Counted from the stretch's first letter, positions 11,125-20,507 are shown. The stretch: DNA of 64,000 nt from Micromonospora phaseoli (GCF_900109115.1 NZ_FNYV01000015.1:62001-126000); one strand, 5' to 3'. Made by a program: numbers and translations. The notes: generated from the sequence alone by a model not told the origin.

Positions 11125-11266
11125 CGCTTTACACCACCGCAACGGGTACGTCTCCGCTGGTTATCCAGCCGCGGCCAGGATTGGTCCCGATCCACACCGC
11201 GACGCGATCGCCGCCCGCCGGGGGGCCGGCTGCCGGGCGCGCGGAGACAACTCAAAGGGGGCGCGT

Positions 11267-12598
11267 ATGTCACCGAACGCCGACGTGATCGACATCAACC
11301 CCGCACGTGCACAGCGGGTGCTGATCCTGTCCTGGGAGTACCCGCCCGTCCTCGTCGGCGGTCTCGGCCGCCACGTGCACGCCCTCTCGGTCGCGCTGGC
11401 CGCCGCCGGCCACCAGGTCACCGTCGTCACCCGCCATGCCGACGGCGCGCCGCTGGAGGAGCACCTCGACGGGGTACGGGTGCTGCGCGCCGCCGAGGAC
11501 CCGGTCACCTTTCCACTGGCCACCGGCTCGCTGCTGGCCTGGACGATGGCGTTCAACCACACCCTGACCCGAGCCGCCCTGCGGGCCGCCGACACCGGCG
11601 AGTACGACGTGGTCCACGCCCACGACTGGCTGGTCGCGCACACCGCGATCACCCTTGCCGAGCACCTGGACCTGCCGCTGGTGACCACCATGCACGCCAC
11701 CGAGGCCGGCCGGCACCAGGGTTGGCTGCCCGAGGAGATGAACCGCACCATCCACGGTGTCGAACACTGGCTCAGCAACGCGTCCACCCGCCTCATCGCC
11801 TGCTCCGGGTACATGCGGGAGCAGGTGACCACCCTGTTCGAGACGCCCGAGTCCCGCATCGACGTGGTGCCCAACGGCGTCAACGACCGGGCGTGGCGGG
11901 CCCGTCCCCGGGCCGTCGCCTCGGCCCGCGCCCGGTTCGCCGGCAACGGACCGCTGATCGGCTACGCCGGCCGGCTGGTCTACGAGAAGGGGGTGCAGCA
12001 CCTGGTGGACGCCGTGCCGCACCTGCGCGGGCGGCATCCCGGCCTGCGGGTGCTGATCGCCGGTGACGGCCCCTACCGGGGCGAGCTGGAGGACCGGATC
12101 CAGCAGCTCGGCATCGGCGGCGCAGTGCGCTTCGCCGGGTTTCTCGACAACACCCAGCTGCCGGCGGTGCTCGGCGCCACCGACGCGACCGTCGTACCGA
12201 GCCTCTACGAGCCCTTCGGCATGGTGGCCCTGGAGGCAGCGGCGGCCGGTGCGCCCCTGGCCGTGTCCCGTACCGGCGGGCTGGCCGAGATCGTCGAGCC
12301 GGGCGTCACCGGCGTCACCTTCCCGCACAGCGACCCCCCGGCCCTGGCCGACGCCGTCGGGCAACTCCTCGGCGACGAGGTCTTCGCCCGTCGGGTCGCC
12401 CGGCAGGCCCGCAGCATGGTCGGGCAGCGGTACGGCTGGGCGACCATCGCCGCCCGCACCGCCGAGACGTACACCGCCGCCCGCCGTGAACATGGCCCGT
12501 TGCAGTTGCGGCGCGGCGCCGTCGAGGTGCCGCCGCGTCGGCAGACGATAACCATCCCGGACGGCAACCTTCTCGCGGTCGGCGGCGCCGCCTGCTGA
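11267..12598 (+). CDS. GT4-family glycosyltransferase, glycogen-synthase-like
   Basis: A 443-residue GT-B fold enzyme. The acceptor-binding start is LSWEYPPVLVGGLGRHVHAL, similar to ADP-glucose-dependent starch/glycogen synthases of the GT4 type. DVVHAHDW and TTMHATEAGRHQG follow. The nucleotide-sugar domain contains GRLVYEKGVQHLV, the E-x7-E element PSLYEPFGMVALEAAA, and TGGLAEIV. In actinobacteria similar enzymes build linear alpha-1,4-glucans (GlgM or methylglucose-lipopolysaccharide elongation enzymes). ATG is preceded by AAAGGGGG. It lies 142 bases downstream of the debranching gene and 61 bases before a kinase gene. Sugar donor and product are inferred. Confidence 0.9.
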   Translation: MSPNADVIDINPARAQRVLILSWEYPPVLVGGLGRHVHALSVALAAAGHQVTVVTRHADGAPLEEHLDGVRVLRAAEDPVTFPLATGSLLAWTMAFNHTLTRAALRAADTGEYDVVHAHDWLVAHTAITLAEHLDLPLVTTMHATEAGRHQGWLPEEMNRTIHGVEHWLSNASTRLIACSGYMREQVTTLFETPESRIDVVPNGVNDRAWRARPRAVASARARFAGNGPLIGYAGRLVYEKGVQHLVDAVPHLRGRHPGLRVLIAGDGPYRGELEDRIQQLGIGGAVRFAGFLDNTQLPAVLGATDATVVPSLYEPFGMVALEAAAAGAPLAVSRTGGLAEIVEPGVTGVTFPHSDPPALADAVGQLLGDEVFARRVARQARSMVGQRYGWATIAARTAETYTAARREHGPLQLRRGAVEVPPRRQTITIPDGNLLAVGGAAC

Positions 12599-12659
12599 TC
12601 GATAGGTGATCCCCGATCCGCTGGCTAAGGTGTACGCCGGACGGCGGATTGGGGAGAAC

Positions 12660-14384
12660 GTGCGAGCGGTGATCGCCGGCCGGTACCGGCTGCTCGAGCT
12701 GGTCGGCAGCGGCGGGATGGGTACGGTCTGGCGGGCCGACGACGAGTTGCTGCACCGCACGGTGGCGGTCAAACAGGTGGTGCTGCCGGCCTCGCTCGGT
12801 GGCGACGAGTTGGACCAACTGCTCGCCCGTACCCTGCGCGAGGCCCGCACCGCCGCCCGGCTCAGTCACCCCAACGTGGTCCGCGTCTACGACGTGGTCT
12901 CCGACGCCGGCACCCCGTGGATCGTGATGGAGTACGTCCCCTCCCGCACCCTCCAGGACGTCCTCGACGACGACGGTCCGCTGCCACCGCGCGACGCCGC
13001 CCGCATCGGCTTGGCCCTGCTGGACGCGCTGCGGGCGGCGCACCACGCCGGGGTGCTGCACCGCGACGTCAAGCCGGCGAACGTCCTCGTCGCCGACGAC
13101 GGCCGGGTGCTGCTCACCGACTTCGGGCTGGCCGTCTTCGACGGCGGCGACCAGACGATGACCGGCCCCGGCACCATCCTGGGCTCACCGCAGTACGTCG
13201 CACCGGAACGCGCCGCCGAGGGCGTGTCCAGCGTGCCGGCCGATCTGTGGTCGCTGGGCGCGACCCTGCACGCCGCGGTCGAGGGCCGCGCACCGTACGC
13301 CCGCAGCACCGCGATGGCCACGCTCAGCGCACTTGCCTCCGCGCCGCCGGACCCCGCGCCGCACGCCGGGCCGCTGTCGGCGGCGCTGGCCGGGCTGCTT
13401 CGCCGCGACCCGGCGCACCGCACCGACCACACCGAGACCCGCCGACGGCTGCTCGCCGCCGACCGGGCCGAACCGCCGCGCGGCGACGACGACACCGGCC
13501 CGGCCCGCCATCCGGCCGGCCCCGGCGCGGCGACCCCGAGCGCGGTGGACGGCGATCCGGTGGGGACGCCGACCGGCGATCTGCCGGACCCGGTACCCGC
13601 CGGAGGGCCGGGCCCGGCACCGGAGACCGAGCGGGACCGCTCCGCCGTGGCCAGACCCTGGGCGCTGGCGGCGGTCGCCGTGCTGGTGGCGATGGCGGCC
13701 GGGATCGGCGCCGCGCTGACGGTGGTGGGCACCGGGGCGAGGCACACCGACCAGGAAGCGCCGAGCCTCGCGTCGAACGCACCGTTCGACGTGAATGCTC
13801 CCGGTCCGGGCGGGCGGCCACCGGACGGGGGGCGACCGCCCGGTCCGCCGCCCGGCGGTGTGGTCCCACCGCCGCTACCCTGCGTACGACCGTGGGTCGA
13901 CGGTGATCCGGTGATCGGCGTGACCCCCGCCGCCGAGCGCTTCCGACCGCCCCCCGACTGGGCCTGGCACGCCGACACCGTCGGCTTCCGAGTGGCGGTA
14001 CCGGCCGGTTGGCGGTACTCCCGCGACAACGACGTGGCCTGCTTCCAGGACCCGGCGACCGGGCGGGCCCTCAGCGTCGCCGGCCATACCGACGCCACCG
14101 CCGAGCCGGTCGCCCGCTTGCGAGCGGTACGCGACCGGGAGCTGGCCGCCGGCACCCTCCCCGGCTACCAGGAGTTCCGCCTCGGCCGGGTCGGCAACGC
14201 CACCGAGTGGGAATTCGGCTGGCTGACCCCGCACGGCGACCGGCTACGCGCCACCCAGATCGTGCCGGATCGGCCCGCGCGCAGCCGTACCTGGACGCTG
14301 GGCTGGATCACCCGCGAACGGGACTGGACGGCCGCGGCGAGCCAGTTGACCACGGTGCGGGAAAGCTTCCGACCTGCCCGCTGA
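12660..14384 (+). CDS. Membrane Ser/Thr protein kinase (PknB-like)
   Basis: A 574-residue Hanks-type kinase. The Gly loop GSGGMGTVWRA and ATP-binding Lys (VAVKQV) come first. The catalytic loop HRDVKPAN is near residue 135, TDFGLAVFD near 153, and the P+1 segment is GSPQYVAPERA. A Pro/Gly-rich linker, one membrane helix (about 335-358) and an outer domain with two Cys and a sensor-like fold (DTVGFRVAVPAGWRYSRDN) follow. GTG at 12660 was chosen because GGGGAG precedes it; GTG at 12606 (18 residues longer) lacks a ribosome site. It sits behind the alpha-glucan genes and may respond to an envelope signal. Substrates unknown. Confidence 0.93.
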   Translation: MRAVIAGRYRLLELVGSGGMGTVWRADDELLHRTVAVKQVVLPASLGGDELDQLLARTLREARTAARLSHPNVVRVYDVVSDAGTPWIVMEYVPSRTLQDVLDDDGPLPPRDAARIGLALLDALRAAHHAGVLHRDVKPANVLVADDGRVLLTDFGLAVFDGGDQTMTGPGTILGSPQYVAPERAAEGVSSVPADLWSLGATLHAAVEGRAPYARSTAMATLSALASAPPDPAPHAGPLSAALAGLLRRDPAHRTDHTETRRRLLAADRAEPPRGDDDTGPARHPAGPGAATPSAVDGDPVGTPTGDLPDPVPAGGPGPAPETERDRSAVARPWALAAVAVLVAMAAGIGAALTVVGTGARHTDQEAPSLASNAPFDVNAPGPGGRPPDGGRPPGPPPGGVVPPPLPCVRPWVDGDPVIGVTPAAERFRPPPDWAWHADTVGFRVAVPAGWRYSRDNDVACFQDPATGRALSVAGHTDATAEPVARLRAVRDRELAAGTLPGYQEFRLGRVGNATEWEFGWLTPHGDRLRATQIVPDRPARSRTWTLGWITRERDWTAAASQLTTVRESFRPAR

Positions 14385-14416
14385 GCCGTCTCCTCGCGGT
14401 GCACCGTTAGTCTCGG

Positions 14417-15001
14417 GTGGTGGAACCGGACCGGCACGACGACCAGCTGCGAGTATCCGACCGGGAGCGGGAGGAGGTCGTTGAGCTGCTCGGAAAGGCT
14501 ACCGCCGAGGGCCGGCTCACCCTCGACGAGTACTCCGAGCGGGCCGGCGCGGCGCACGCCGCGCAGACCCGGGGCGAGCTGGCCCGGCTGACCACGGACC
14601 TGCCGGACGCCCCGGAACGGTCACCCGTACGTCACACTGGGGCCCTGGCTGCGGCACCAGAGAAGATGCTGGCCGTCTTCGGCGACGACGTACGCAAGGG
14701 CGCCTGGTCGGTACCGGAGTTGATCGAGGCCCGGGCCGTCTTCGGCGACTGCCGGATCGAGCTGCACGAGACCCACCTGCCCGGTCCGGCGACCAGGATC
14801 GATGCGGAGGCGATCTTCGGCAACGTCACGGTCGTCGTGCCGGAGGGCACCGACGTACGGCTCACCGGCACCGCGGTCTTCGGCAACAAGAAGTCCAAGT
14901 TGACCGGGCCGGTCCTGCCCGGTGCCCCGCTGGTCGAGGTGCACTGCCGCGCGATCTTCGGTGACGTCACCGTCCGGCCGCCACGCAAACGCTGGTGGTG
15001 A
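14417..15001 (+). CDS. DUF1707 protein with LiaF/YvqF-like C-terminal domain
   Basis: A 194-residue soluble protein. Residues about 10-55 form the DUF1707 (SHOCT-like) helical module (LRVSDREREEVVELLGKATA ... LTLDEYSERAGAA). After a linker, beta-helix-like repeats with the recurring word AVFG/AIFG (LAVFGDDVRKG, ARAVFGDCRIEL, AEAIFGNVTVVV, TAVFGNKKSKL, CRAIFGDVTV) match the cell-wall-active antibiotic response domain (DUF2154). Either GTG at 14417 or the adjacent one could start it. It lies 32 bases after the kinase and is probably in the same operon. A role in envelope stress signalling is inferred from the family. Confidence 0.9.
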   Translation: MVEPDRHDDQLRVSDREREEVVELLGKATAEGRLTLDEYSERAGAAHAAQTRGELARLTTDLPDAPERSPVRHTGALAAAPEKMLAVFGDDVRKGAWSVPELIEARAVFGDCRIELHETHLPGPATRIDAEAIFGNVTVVVPEGTDVRLTGTAVFGNKKSKLTGPVLPGAPLVEVHCRAIFGDVTVRPPRKRWW

Positions 15002-15015
15002 CGGCGTCCGGGTAG

Positions 15016-16425
15016 TCAACCGCTGCGTTCCGCCGTGGCGCGGGCCCGTCGGACCCGACGGTCGTCGAGCCACAACGCCAGGTTCTCCCGGCACCGGTAG
15101 ACGGCGATCCCGGCCCACACCACGACGGTCAGCGTGGTCCAGAACCAGAACCGGCCCCCCACCCCGCCCGGTGGGCTCGCCTGCCGGGTGCGGCCGGAAC
15201 GGATCACCTCGTCGGCGACGTCGACGGCGAGCACCTCCGCCGGAGCGGTCAGCACCGTACGCGGCCCGGTCGCTCCCGGCATCAGGGCCAGCACCTGGAC
15301 ACCCCCCACGTTGCCGTACGCCGTGCGCTGGTCCATCTCCAGCGGCTGGTCGAACCGGTCCTGCGCCACCGGTCCCGGTTCGTACGCCACCACCAGCGCC
15401 GACCCGTCCGGGCCCCAACCGAGCAACCTGATCGCGGTCGTCCCGGAGACGGTGGGCAGGTCCAGCGGGCCGGCGTCGCGCCCGGTGGCCGGGTCGAGCC
15501 GCCGCAGGCTCCAGTCGGTGTTGTCGGCCCGACGGGTGGTCACGGTCAGCCACCGGCCGTCGGCACTCCACGCGCCCTTGCCGGCCAGCCAGGAGTCGGC
15601 GGGAAGGAGGAGCGACGACAGCGCTGTGCCGTCCGGCTTGGAGACCGTCACCGACCGTCCCACCTGGAAGGCGATCCGGTCCCCCGCCGCCGTGAAGGCG
15701 ACGGGCGAGCCGAAGATCGCCTGGAGCCCGCCCTCGGCCAGCCGGGTCCACCGTTCTCCGTCGAGCGTCACGACGCCGAGCACCGCGCGGTGGCCCGCCC
15801 TCGGTGGGTCGGTGGGGGCGATGTACCGGACGACCAGTTGACGGCCGTCCGGCGACCAGGCGGCGGGCTCGATCGACGTGCTGGCTGCGGGCCCGCCGTT
15901 CAGCTGCCGGGTGCGGCCGGTGGCCAGGTCCACGATGTCGACCCGGGGGCGCTCGTGGCTGCCGGCCGGCCGGGCGACGTACCGGCCGTCCGGCGAGAGC
16001 AGGACGACCTCGCCGGCCGGCGCCTCGTACCCCATCGGCATGATCCGGTACCGGTCGGAGTCGGCACCGACCACACCGACCCGGTTGGCGTCGTTCCAGC
16101 CCTTCAGCCGCCCGGCCACCCCGCTGAACAGCACGGCGGCCGGGCCGAGGAGCGGCCGGTCGGTGACGTGCAGGGTGCCGATCGGTGGCAGGGCGACCCG
16201 GTCCGGCAACGCGGCAGGAGAGCCGGCCGCCGGTTCGAGGGCCGGGGTGCGCACCAGTGGAAGCGTCATCGTGGTGAGCGCGACCAGCGCCACGGCCGCC
16301 GCCGTCGCCGCGAGCCGGTGCCGATGGCGGGACCGGCGGGCGGTGGCCAGCGCCCGCTCGTACACCGGATAGGCGGGTGCGTCGTCCGCGACGGCCTGTA
16401 GCGCCTCGCGCAGTCGGGCGGTCAT
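15016..16425 (-). CDS. Membrane protein with TolB-like beta-propeller, partner of SigE-type sigma factor
   Basis: A 469-residue protein with two hydrophobic helices, one near residue 45-65 (AATAAAVALVALTTM) and one near the C-terminus (FWFWTTLTVVVWAGI). Between them lie WD40/PD40-like blades (LLSPDGRYVARPAG, AWSPDGRQLVV, AWSADGRWLTV, GWGPDGSALVV). Its ATG overlaps the sigma factor stop codon (ATGA) and is preceded by GGAGAGGAG, so translation is coupled. It is a candidate anti-sigma or sigma-activity modulator. No classical zinc HHCC anti-sigma motif is present, so regulation of the sigma factor is inferred from position only. Confidence 0.85.
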   Translation of the reverse strand: MTARLREALQAVADDAPAYPVYERALATARRSRHRHRLAATAAAVALVALTTMTLPLVRTPALEPAAGSPAALPDRVALPPIGTLHVTDRPLLGPAAVLFSGVAGRLKGWNDANRVGVVGADSDRYRIMPMGYEAPAGEVVLLSPDGRYVARPAGSHERPRVDIVDLATGRTRQLNGGPAASTSIEPAAWSPDGRQLVVRYIAPTDPPRAGHRAVLGVVTLDGERWTRLAEGGLQAIFGSPVAFTAAGDRIAFQVGRSVTVSKPDGTALSSLLLPADSWLAGKGAWSADGRWLTVTTRRADNTDWSLRRLDPATGRDAGPLDLPTVSGTTAIRLLGWGPDGSALVVAYEPGPVAQDRFDQPLEMDQRTAYGNVGGVQVLALMPGATGPRTVLTAPAEVLAVDVADEVIRSGRTRQASPPGGVGGRFWFWTTLTVVVWAGIAVYRCRENLALWLDDRRVRRARATAERSG

Positions 16426-16925
16426 CGTGCGCTCCTCTCCACCGGGACGTCGACCAGTTCGGGGGCGATCTCGCGCAGCCGGCGCAACGCGTCGTGGCCG
16501 TGCCGCTTGACCGTGCCGACCGAGCAGCCCAGCACCTGGGCCACCTGCGCCTCGGTCAGGTCCTCGTAGAACCGCAGCACGAGGACGGTCCGCTGGCGCG
16601 GGGTGAGCCGGCGCAACGCGGTGGCGAGGCTGAGCCGCAGCACGGTTGCCTCGGCGGTGTCGGTGGCGGCCCGCTCCGGCGGCTGCGACTGGAGCCGCTC
16701 GGTGATCCGGCGGCGGCGCCACCACGAGATCTGCTGGTGGTACATCACCCGCCGCACGTACGCCTCGGGGTCGCCGTCGGAGATCCGCCGCCAGTGCCGG
16801 TAGGTGCGCGCCAGCGCGGCCTGCAACAGATCCTCGGCGAGCTGGTGGTCGCCGGTCAGCAGGTACGCGGTGCGCGACAGCCGCGGCGAGCGGTGCACCA
16901 CGAACTCGCGGAACGTCTCCGCCAT
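16422..16925 (-). CDS. SigE-family ECF RNA polymerase sigma factor
   Basis: A 167-residue group 4 sigma factor. Region 2 reads AYLLTGDHQLAEDLLQAALA then WRRISDGDPEAYVRRVMYHQ. Region 4 reads LRRLTPRQRTVLVLRFYEDL followed by TEAQVAQVLGCSVGTVKRHG. The short RISDGDPEAYVRRVM-type linker with WWRRRR is typical of the SigE-like actinobacterial family (as in TIGR02983). ATG at 16925 has GAGGGGG 6 bases upstream. It overlaps the next gene by four bases. A paralogue with the same arrangement lies at 21581-22078. Confidence 0.93.
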   Translation of the reverse strand: MAETFREFVVHRSPRLSRTAYLLTGDHQLAEDLLQAALARTYRHWRRISDGDPEAYVRRVMYHQQISWWRRRRITERLQSQPPERAATDTAEATVLRLSLATALRRLTPRQRTVLVLRFYEDLTEAQVAQVLGCSVGTVKRHGHDALRRLREIAPELVDVPVERSAR

Positions 16926-17240
16926 GCTCACCCCCTCGCCGACAACAACACCCGTCCGGCTGCGGATGGTTGAGACGCCGGCGTTGCCGGCTTCCGGTCC
17001 CTGCCGGTCGGTCCGGCAGCCCGGCCCGGGCGGCAGATTGGCCGCGTGGCCGTCTCATGGCCGACAGAGCGCGTCGGGCAACGGCGGCGCACCGCCATAC
17101 TCGCTGGTGATCGGCCTGGTTGGCGGAGCGTGCTCCGGCATCGTCCCATGTGGACCGTTGGGGTGATCCCCCTGCGGCGCGGCAGCGAACTACAGTGGCG
17201 TAGTTTTGGCGCTCAAGATCCCTGGGGAGGGCGAGCCGAG
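16926..17240. other. 315-bp divergent intergenic region
   Basis: The gap lies between the divergent sigma factor and the membrane hydrolase. It must hold two promoters. GGGGAGG (17224-17230) serves the downstream gene. TACAGT at 17191-17196 could be a -10 element but has no matching -35. No convincing gene or hairpin was seen. Confidence 0.4.
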
Positions 17241-18050
17241 ATGATGGGACCGTCGCACGCGCTGTCCGGCGCGGCGGTATGGCTGAGCGGGTCCTGGGCG
17301 CTGCAGCACTTCTACGACTACGAGCAGTCGCCGCTGGCGTTGGCCGTCGGCACCGCCGTCTGTTCAGGTGCCGCACTGCTGCCCGACCTCGACCTGTCCG
17401 GCAAGGTGACCCGCAACCGGGGCGGCGCGACCGTGGCCCGCACGTTCGGTGTCTTCTCGCTGTTCGTCGCCGAGGTGGTGGAGAAGATCTCGCTGGGCGT
17501 CTACTACGCCACCAAGCTCAGCCGCGACCCGAGACGGAACAACGGCCACCGGACGCTGACCCACACCATCCCGTTCACCGTGCTGGTCGGCTGGGGCACC
17601 ACCACGCTCTGCGCCTCGTACGGCAAGTGGGCGGTGATCGGCATCCTGTTCTTCATGATCGGCCTTGCCCTGCGCGGCCTGTTCGACAAGTGGGCCGAGC
17701 GGGCCGGCTGGCTCATCGTCACCCTGGTCTCGGCCGGCGCGGCCAGCTTCACCGCCGCCAACCTGCCCGGCGACCGCGGTTACCCGATGATCGGCCTGGC
17801 GGTCGGGGTCGGCTCCTTCGTACACATCATCGGCGACATGATCACCCGAGCCGGCGTACCGATCCTCTGGCCGATCCCGATCAAACGGCGGATGTGGACG
17901 CCGATCAGCCTGCCCGACAGGATCGCGCTGCGCGCCGGAGGCAAGACCGAGATCGTCTTCGTCCGTACCGCGCTGACCGTCGTCTCGGTGCTGGCCACGC
18001 TGGGACTGGTCGCCCCCTCCGTGTTGCAGAAGTTCAACCTCGACATATGA
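17241..18050 (+). CDS. YdjM-type membrane-bound metal-dependent hydrolase
   Basis: A 269-residue integral membrane protein starting MMGPSHALSGAAVW, with the His of the SHA motif near the N-terminus. It carries LLPDLDLSGK (acidic metal motif), NNGHRTLTHTIPF (HRxxTH motif) and FVHIIGDMITRAGV (HxxxD). These are the signature metal-binding residues of the LexA-binding/YdjM inner-membrane hydrolase family. Four to five membrane helices are evident. Two adjacent ATGs are possible starts after GGGGAGG. It is translationally coupled (ATGA) to the amidohydrolase downstream. Physiological substrate unknown. Confidence 0.9.
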   Translation: MMGPSHALSGAAVWLSGSWALQHFYDYEQSPLALAVGTAVCSGAALLPDLDLSGKVTRNRGGATVARTFGVFSLFVAEVVEKISLGVYYATKLSRDPRRNNGHRTLTHTIPFTVLVGWGTTTLCASYGKWAVIGILFFMIGLALRGLFDKWAERAGWLIVTLVSAGAASFTAANLPGDRGYPMIGLAVGVGSFVHIIGDMITRAGVPILWPIPIKRRMWTPISLPDRIALRAGGKTEIVFVRTALTVVSVLATLGLVAPSVLQKFNLDI

Positions 18051-18964
18051 CCGTCACCGACGTCGACCCGGCAATCGTGGCGGCCGACGACTCGGTGCCG
18101 CGATTCTGGCAGGGACTCGGCCTGCCCGGGCTGGCCGACGTGCACGTGCACTTCCTGCCGCCGCGACTACGCCGCCGGGTGTGGGAGTACTTCGAGTCGG
18201 CCGGGCCGCTGGTAGGGCTGGAGTGGCCGGTCCGATACCGGTGGAGCGACGAGGACCGGGTCGCGCACCTGCGCCGGCTCGGGGTCCGGGCGTTCAGCGC
18301 GCTCGCGTACGCCCACCGGCCCGGCATGGCCGAGGAGCTGAACCGCTGGACGCTGGACTTCGCCCGCGCCACCGGCGGCTGCCTGCCCTCGGCGACGTTC
18401 TTCCCGGAGCCGTCGGCGCCGCGCTACGTCGCCGAGGCGATCGACGGCGGCACCCGGGTCTTCAAGGTGCACCTCCAGGTGGGTGGCTTCGCCCCGACCG
18501 ATCCGGCGCTGGACGAGGTGTGGGGCCTGCTCGCCGACGCCGGGGTGCCGGTGGTGGCGCACGCCGGGCACGCACCGGTCGGCACCGCCCACACCGGACC
18601 GGACCCGTTCGCCGCGCTGCTGGCCCGGCACCCGCGACTGCCCGCCATCGTCGCCCACCTGGGCGCGCCGGACTACCCGGCCTTCCTGGACCTCGCCGAG
18701 CGGTACGAGCGGGTGCGACTGGACACCACCATGGCGTTCACTCCGTTCTTCGACCAGTTCATGCCCTTCCCGGCCGACGAGTCGCCCCGGCTGCGTGAGC
18801 TGGGGCTGGCCGGCAAGGTGCTGCTGGGCAGCGACTTCCCGAACATCCCGTACCCGTACGCGGATCAACTGGCCGGTCTGGCCCGGCTCGACCTCGGCGA
18901 CGACTGGCTGCGCGCGGTCTGCTGGCAGAGCGCCGCCGACCTGTTCGACCTCTCCGCGGACTGA
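18047..18964 (+). CDS. Amidohydrolase family protein (TIM-barrel metal hydrolase)
   Basis: A 305-residue cytoplasmic protein. The metal-binding start LADVHVHFLPPRLR provides HxH. Further ligands include His in FKVHLQVG and VVAHAGHAP, AIVAHLGAP, and the late Asp in LLGSDFPNIPY. This arrangement is that of the amidohydrolase-2 group (decarboxylase/lactonase-like, e.g. ACMSD-type). The start codon overlaps the preceding stop, so both proteins are made together. The pair may form a hydrolytic unit, but the substrate is not evident. Confidence 0.9.
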   Translation: MTVTDVDPAIVAADDSVPRFWQGLGLPGLADVHVHFLPPRLRRRVWEYFESAGPLVGLEWPVRYRWSDEDRVAHLRRLGVRAFSALAYAHRPGMAEELNRWTLDFARATGGCLPSATFFPEPSAPRYVAEAIDGGTRVFKVHLQVGGFAPTDPALDEVWGLLADAGVPVVAHAGHAPVGTAHTGPDPFAALLARHPRLPAIVAHLGAPDYPAFLDLAERYERVRLDTTMAFTPFFDQFMPFPADESPRLRELGLAGKVLLGSDFPNIPYPYADQLAGLARLDLGDDWLRAVCWQSAADLFDLSAD

Positions 18965-19021
18965 CCGAACCGGCCGCCTGCCCTGACCCGTTCCCGCTCT
19001 GCTGCGGGGCGGGGCGGTCAG
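18961..19021. terminator. Nested inverted repeats between convergent stops
   Basis: CTGACCG (18961-18967) pairs with CGGTCAG (19015-19021), overlapping both stop codons. Inside is CCCGC/GCGGG (18993-18997, 19004-19008). The stems are modest, so this is a weak bidirectional terminator candidate between the amidohydrolase and the MocA-like gene. Confidence 0.4.
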
Positions 19022-19611
19022 ACGCCGACGCGCTGTTCGGGCACGGACAGGCCGTAGAGGGCCATCAGCTCGGGTGTGTCCACGCGGCTGCCGTCGGCGA
19101 CCGAGTCGCAGGCGATGTCGACGATGTGGTCCTTGTGCGCCAGCAGGTACGGCCGGGCACCGACGTCGGCGCTGGCCAGGGTGGCGATGCCCGGCCAGTG
19201 CCGGCGGCCGAAGAGCATCGGGTAGCCGCGCAGCCCGTTGTAGGTGGCGCAGACGAGCACGTCCGGGAAGGGCAGCGCGGCGACCCGGCGGACCGCCTCG
19301 GCGGTGAGGCCCGGCATGTCGACCGGCAGCACCACCGCCGCCTCGACCCGATCGTCGTCGATTCCGGCGAGACCGGCCCGGATGGACGAGCCGACGCCGG
19401 TACCCCAGGCGCGGTTGACCACCACCGTGGCCCGGCTCAGGTCGGCGGTCTCGCGTACCTGGTCGGCCGCGGCTCCCAGGACGACCACGATCTGTCCGCA
19501 GCCTGCCTCCGTCAGCGTGTCGATCATCTGGTCGACCAGGGGTTTGCCGCCCTGGTGCAGCAGGGCTTCCGGGCCGCCGATGCGGCGACCACCCCCCGCA
19601 GCGATGATCAT
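19018..19611 (-). CDS. MobA/MocA-like nucleotidyltransferase
   Basis: A 197-residue NTP-transferase. The start IIAAGGGRRIGGPEALL is the nucleotide-binding loop of the MobA-like family. GKPLVDQMIDTLTEAG, VNRAWGTGVGSSIRAGLAG and VLPVDMPGLTAEAVRRV (metal-binding DMP) follow the MocA (molybdenum cofactor cytidylyltransferase) pattern. The ATG was chosen over upstream frames because the protein core begins there; a CTG with GGAGGGA upstream is a less likely alternative. MocA loads CMP onto molybdopterin for PaoABC-type hydroxylases, and such an enzyme lies 3-8 kb downstream, which supports the role. Confidence 0.88.
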   Translation of the reverse strand: MIIAAGGGRRIGGPEALLHQGGKPLVDQMIDTLTEAGCGQIVVVLGAAADQVRETADLSRATVVVNRAWGTGVGSSIRAGLAGIDDDRVEAAVVLPVDMPGLTAEAVRRVAALPFPDVLVCATYNGLRGYPMLFGRRHWPGIATLASADVGARPYLLAHKDHIVDIACDSVADGSRVDTPELMALYGLSVPEQRVGV

Positions 19612-19778
19612 TCCTGCGATCCGGTTCAGAGCTGCGCTCCCTCCAGAGTGGGACCGGCCGGGACCGCGTGGCCCCGGCCGTCCTGTCCTACGCACATCGT
19701 CTGCAACGATCCCGGACCGAGGAGAGTGGCGGGGCATTTGGTGTAAATTGGATAACTCGACATCTGGAGGGCTGACCC

Positions 19779-20507
19779 GTGAGCGATGCGACAGCAGCCG
19801 ACCCCGCTCGCAACGTGGTCATGGTCCACGGCGCCTACGCCGACGGGTCGTCCTGGTCCGATGTGATCTCCATCCTGCAACGCTCCGGGCTGAACGCCAC
19901 CGCCGTGCAGAACCCCCTGACCTCCCTGGCCGACGACGTGGCCGCCACCCACCGCGCCCTCGACCAACAGGACGGGCCGACGGTGCTGGCCGGCCATTCC
20001 TGGGCCGGCACGGTGATCAGCCAGGTCGGCGACCATCCGAAGGTCTCCGCCCTGGTCTACGTTGCCGCCCGCGCGCCCGACGTCGGCGAGGACTACAGCG
20101 CACTCGCCGCCCGGTTCCCAACCCCACCGGCGAACGCCGGACTCGTGCACCACGACGGCCACGCCCAGCTCAGCGAAGAGTCCTTCCTGAGCGACTTCGC
20201 CGGTGGCGTCGACGAGGCCCGGGCGCGGGCGCTCTACGCGGTGCAGGGGCCGATCGCCGCCGATCTTTTCGATTCCCGCACGACCATTGCCGCGTGGCGC
20301 GACAAGCCCTGCTACTACTCCGTCTCCACCCAGGACCGCACCACCGCGCCGGAGCTCGAGCGGTTCCTGGCCGCACGGATGGGCGCGACCACGATCGAGG
20401 TCGAGTCGTCGCACCTCGCGATGGTCACCCATCCGGAGGCCATAGCCGACCTCATCCTGATGGCCGCCCGGGGTGTCCGCGGCCCACTGCCCCACGGCCC
20501 CCGGTAG
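19779..20507 (+). CDS. Alpha/beta hydrolase (EstC-like esterase)
   Basis: A 242-residue alpha/beta-fold hydrolase. It has VMVHGAYADGSSW (oxyanion HG), the nucleophile elbow GHSWAG with Ser, and a catalytic His in VESSHLAMVTHPEA; a long cap precedes the acid residue. Related actinobacterial proteins are annotated as salicylate-esterase or EstC-like. GGAGGG precedes the GTG by 8 bases. An AT-rich stretch upstream (GTGTAAATTGGATAACT) is a likely promoter. It is divergent from the MocA-like gene. Substrate unknown; it may detoxify small esters. Confidence 0.92.
   Translation: MSDATAADPARNVVMVHGAYADGSSWSDVISILQRSGLNATAVQNPLTSLADDVAATHRALDQQDGPTVLAGHSWAGTVISQVGDHPKVSALVYVAARAPDVGEDYSALAARFPTPPANAGLVHHDGHAQLSEESFLSDFAGGVDEARARALYAVQGPIAADLFDSRTTIAAWRDKPCYYSVSTQDRTTAPELERFLAARMGATTIEVESSHLAMVTHPEAIADLILMAARGVRGPLPHGPR

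Noticed and set aside
9166..11142. A 658-codon minus-strand frame opposite the debranching gene
   Set aside because: Composition is that of an antisense shadow (Gln/Arg/Val/Gly-rich), with no domain and no ribosome site.
11267..15001. A natural-product gene cluster with a kinase and glycosyltransferase
   Set aside because: There are no PKS, NRPS, terpene or tailoring enzymes, and the GT4 protein matches alpha-glucan synthases.
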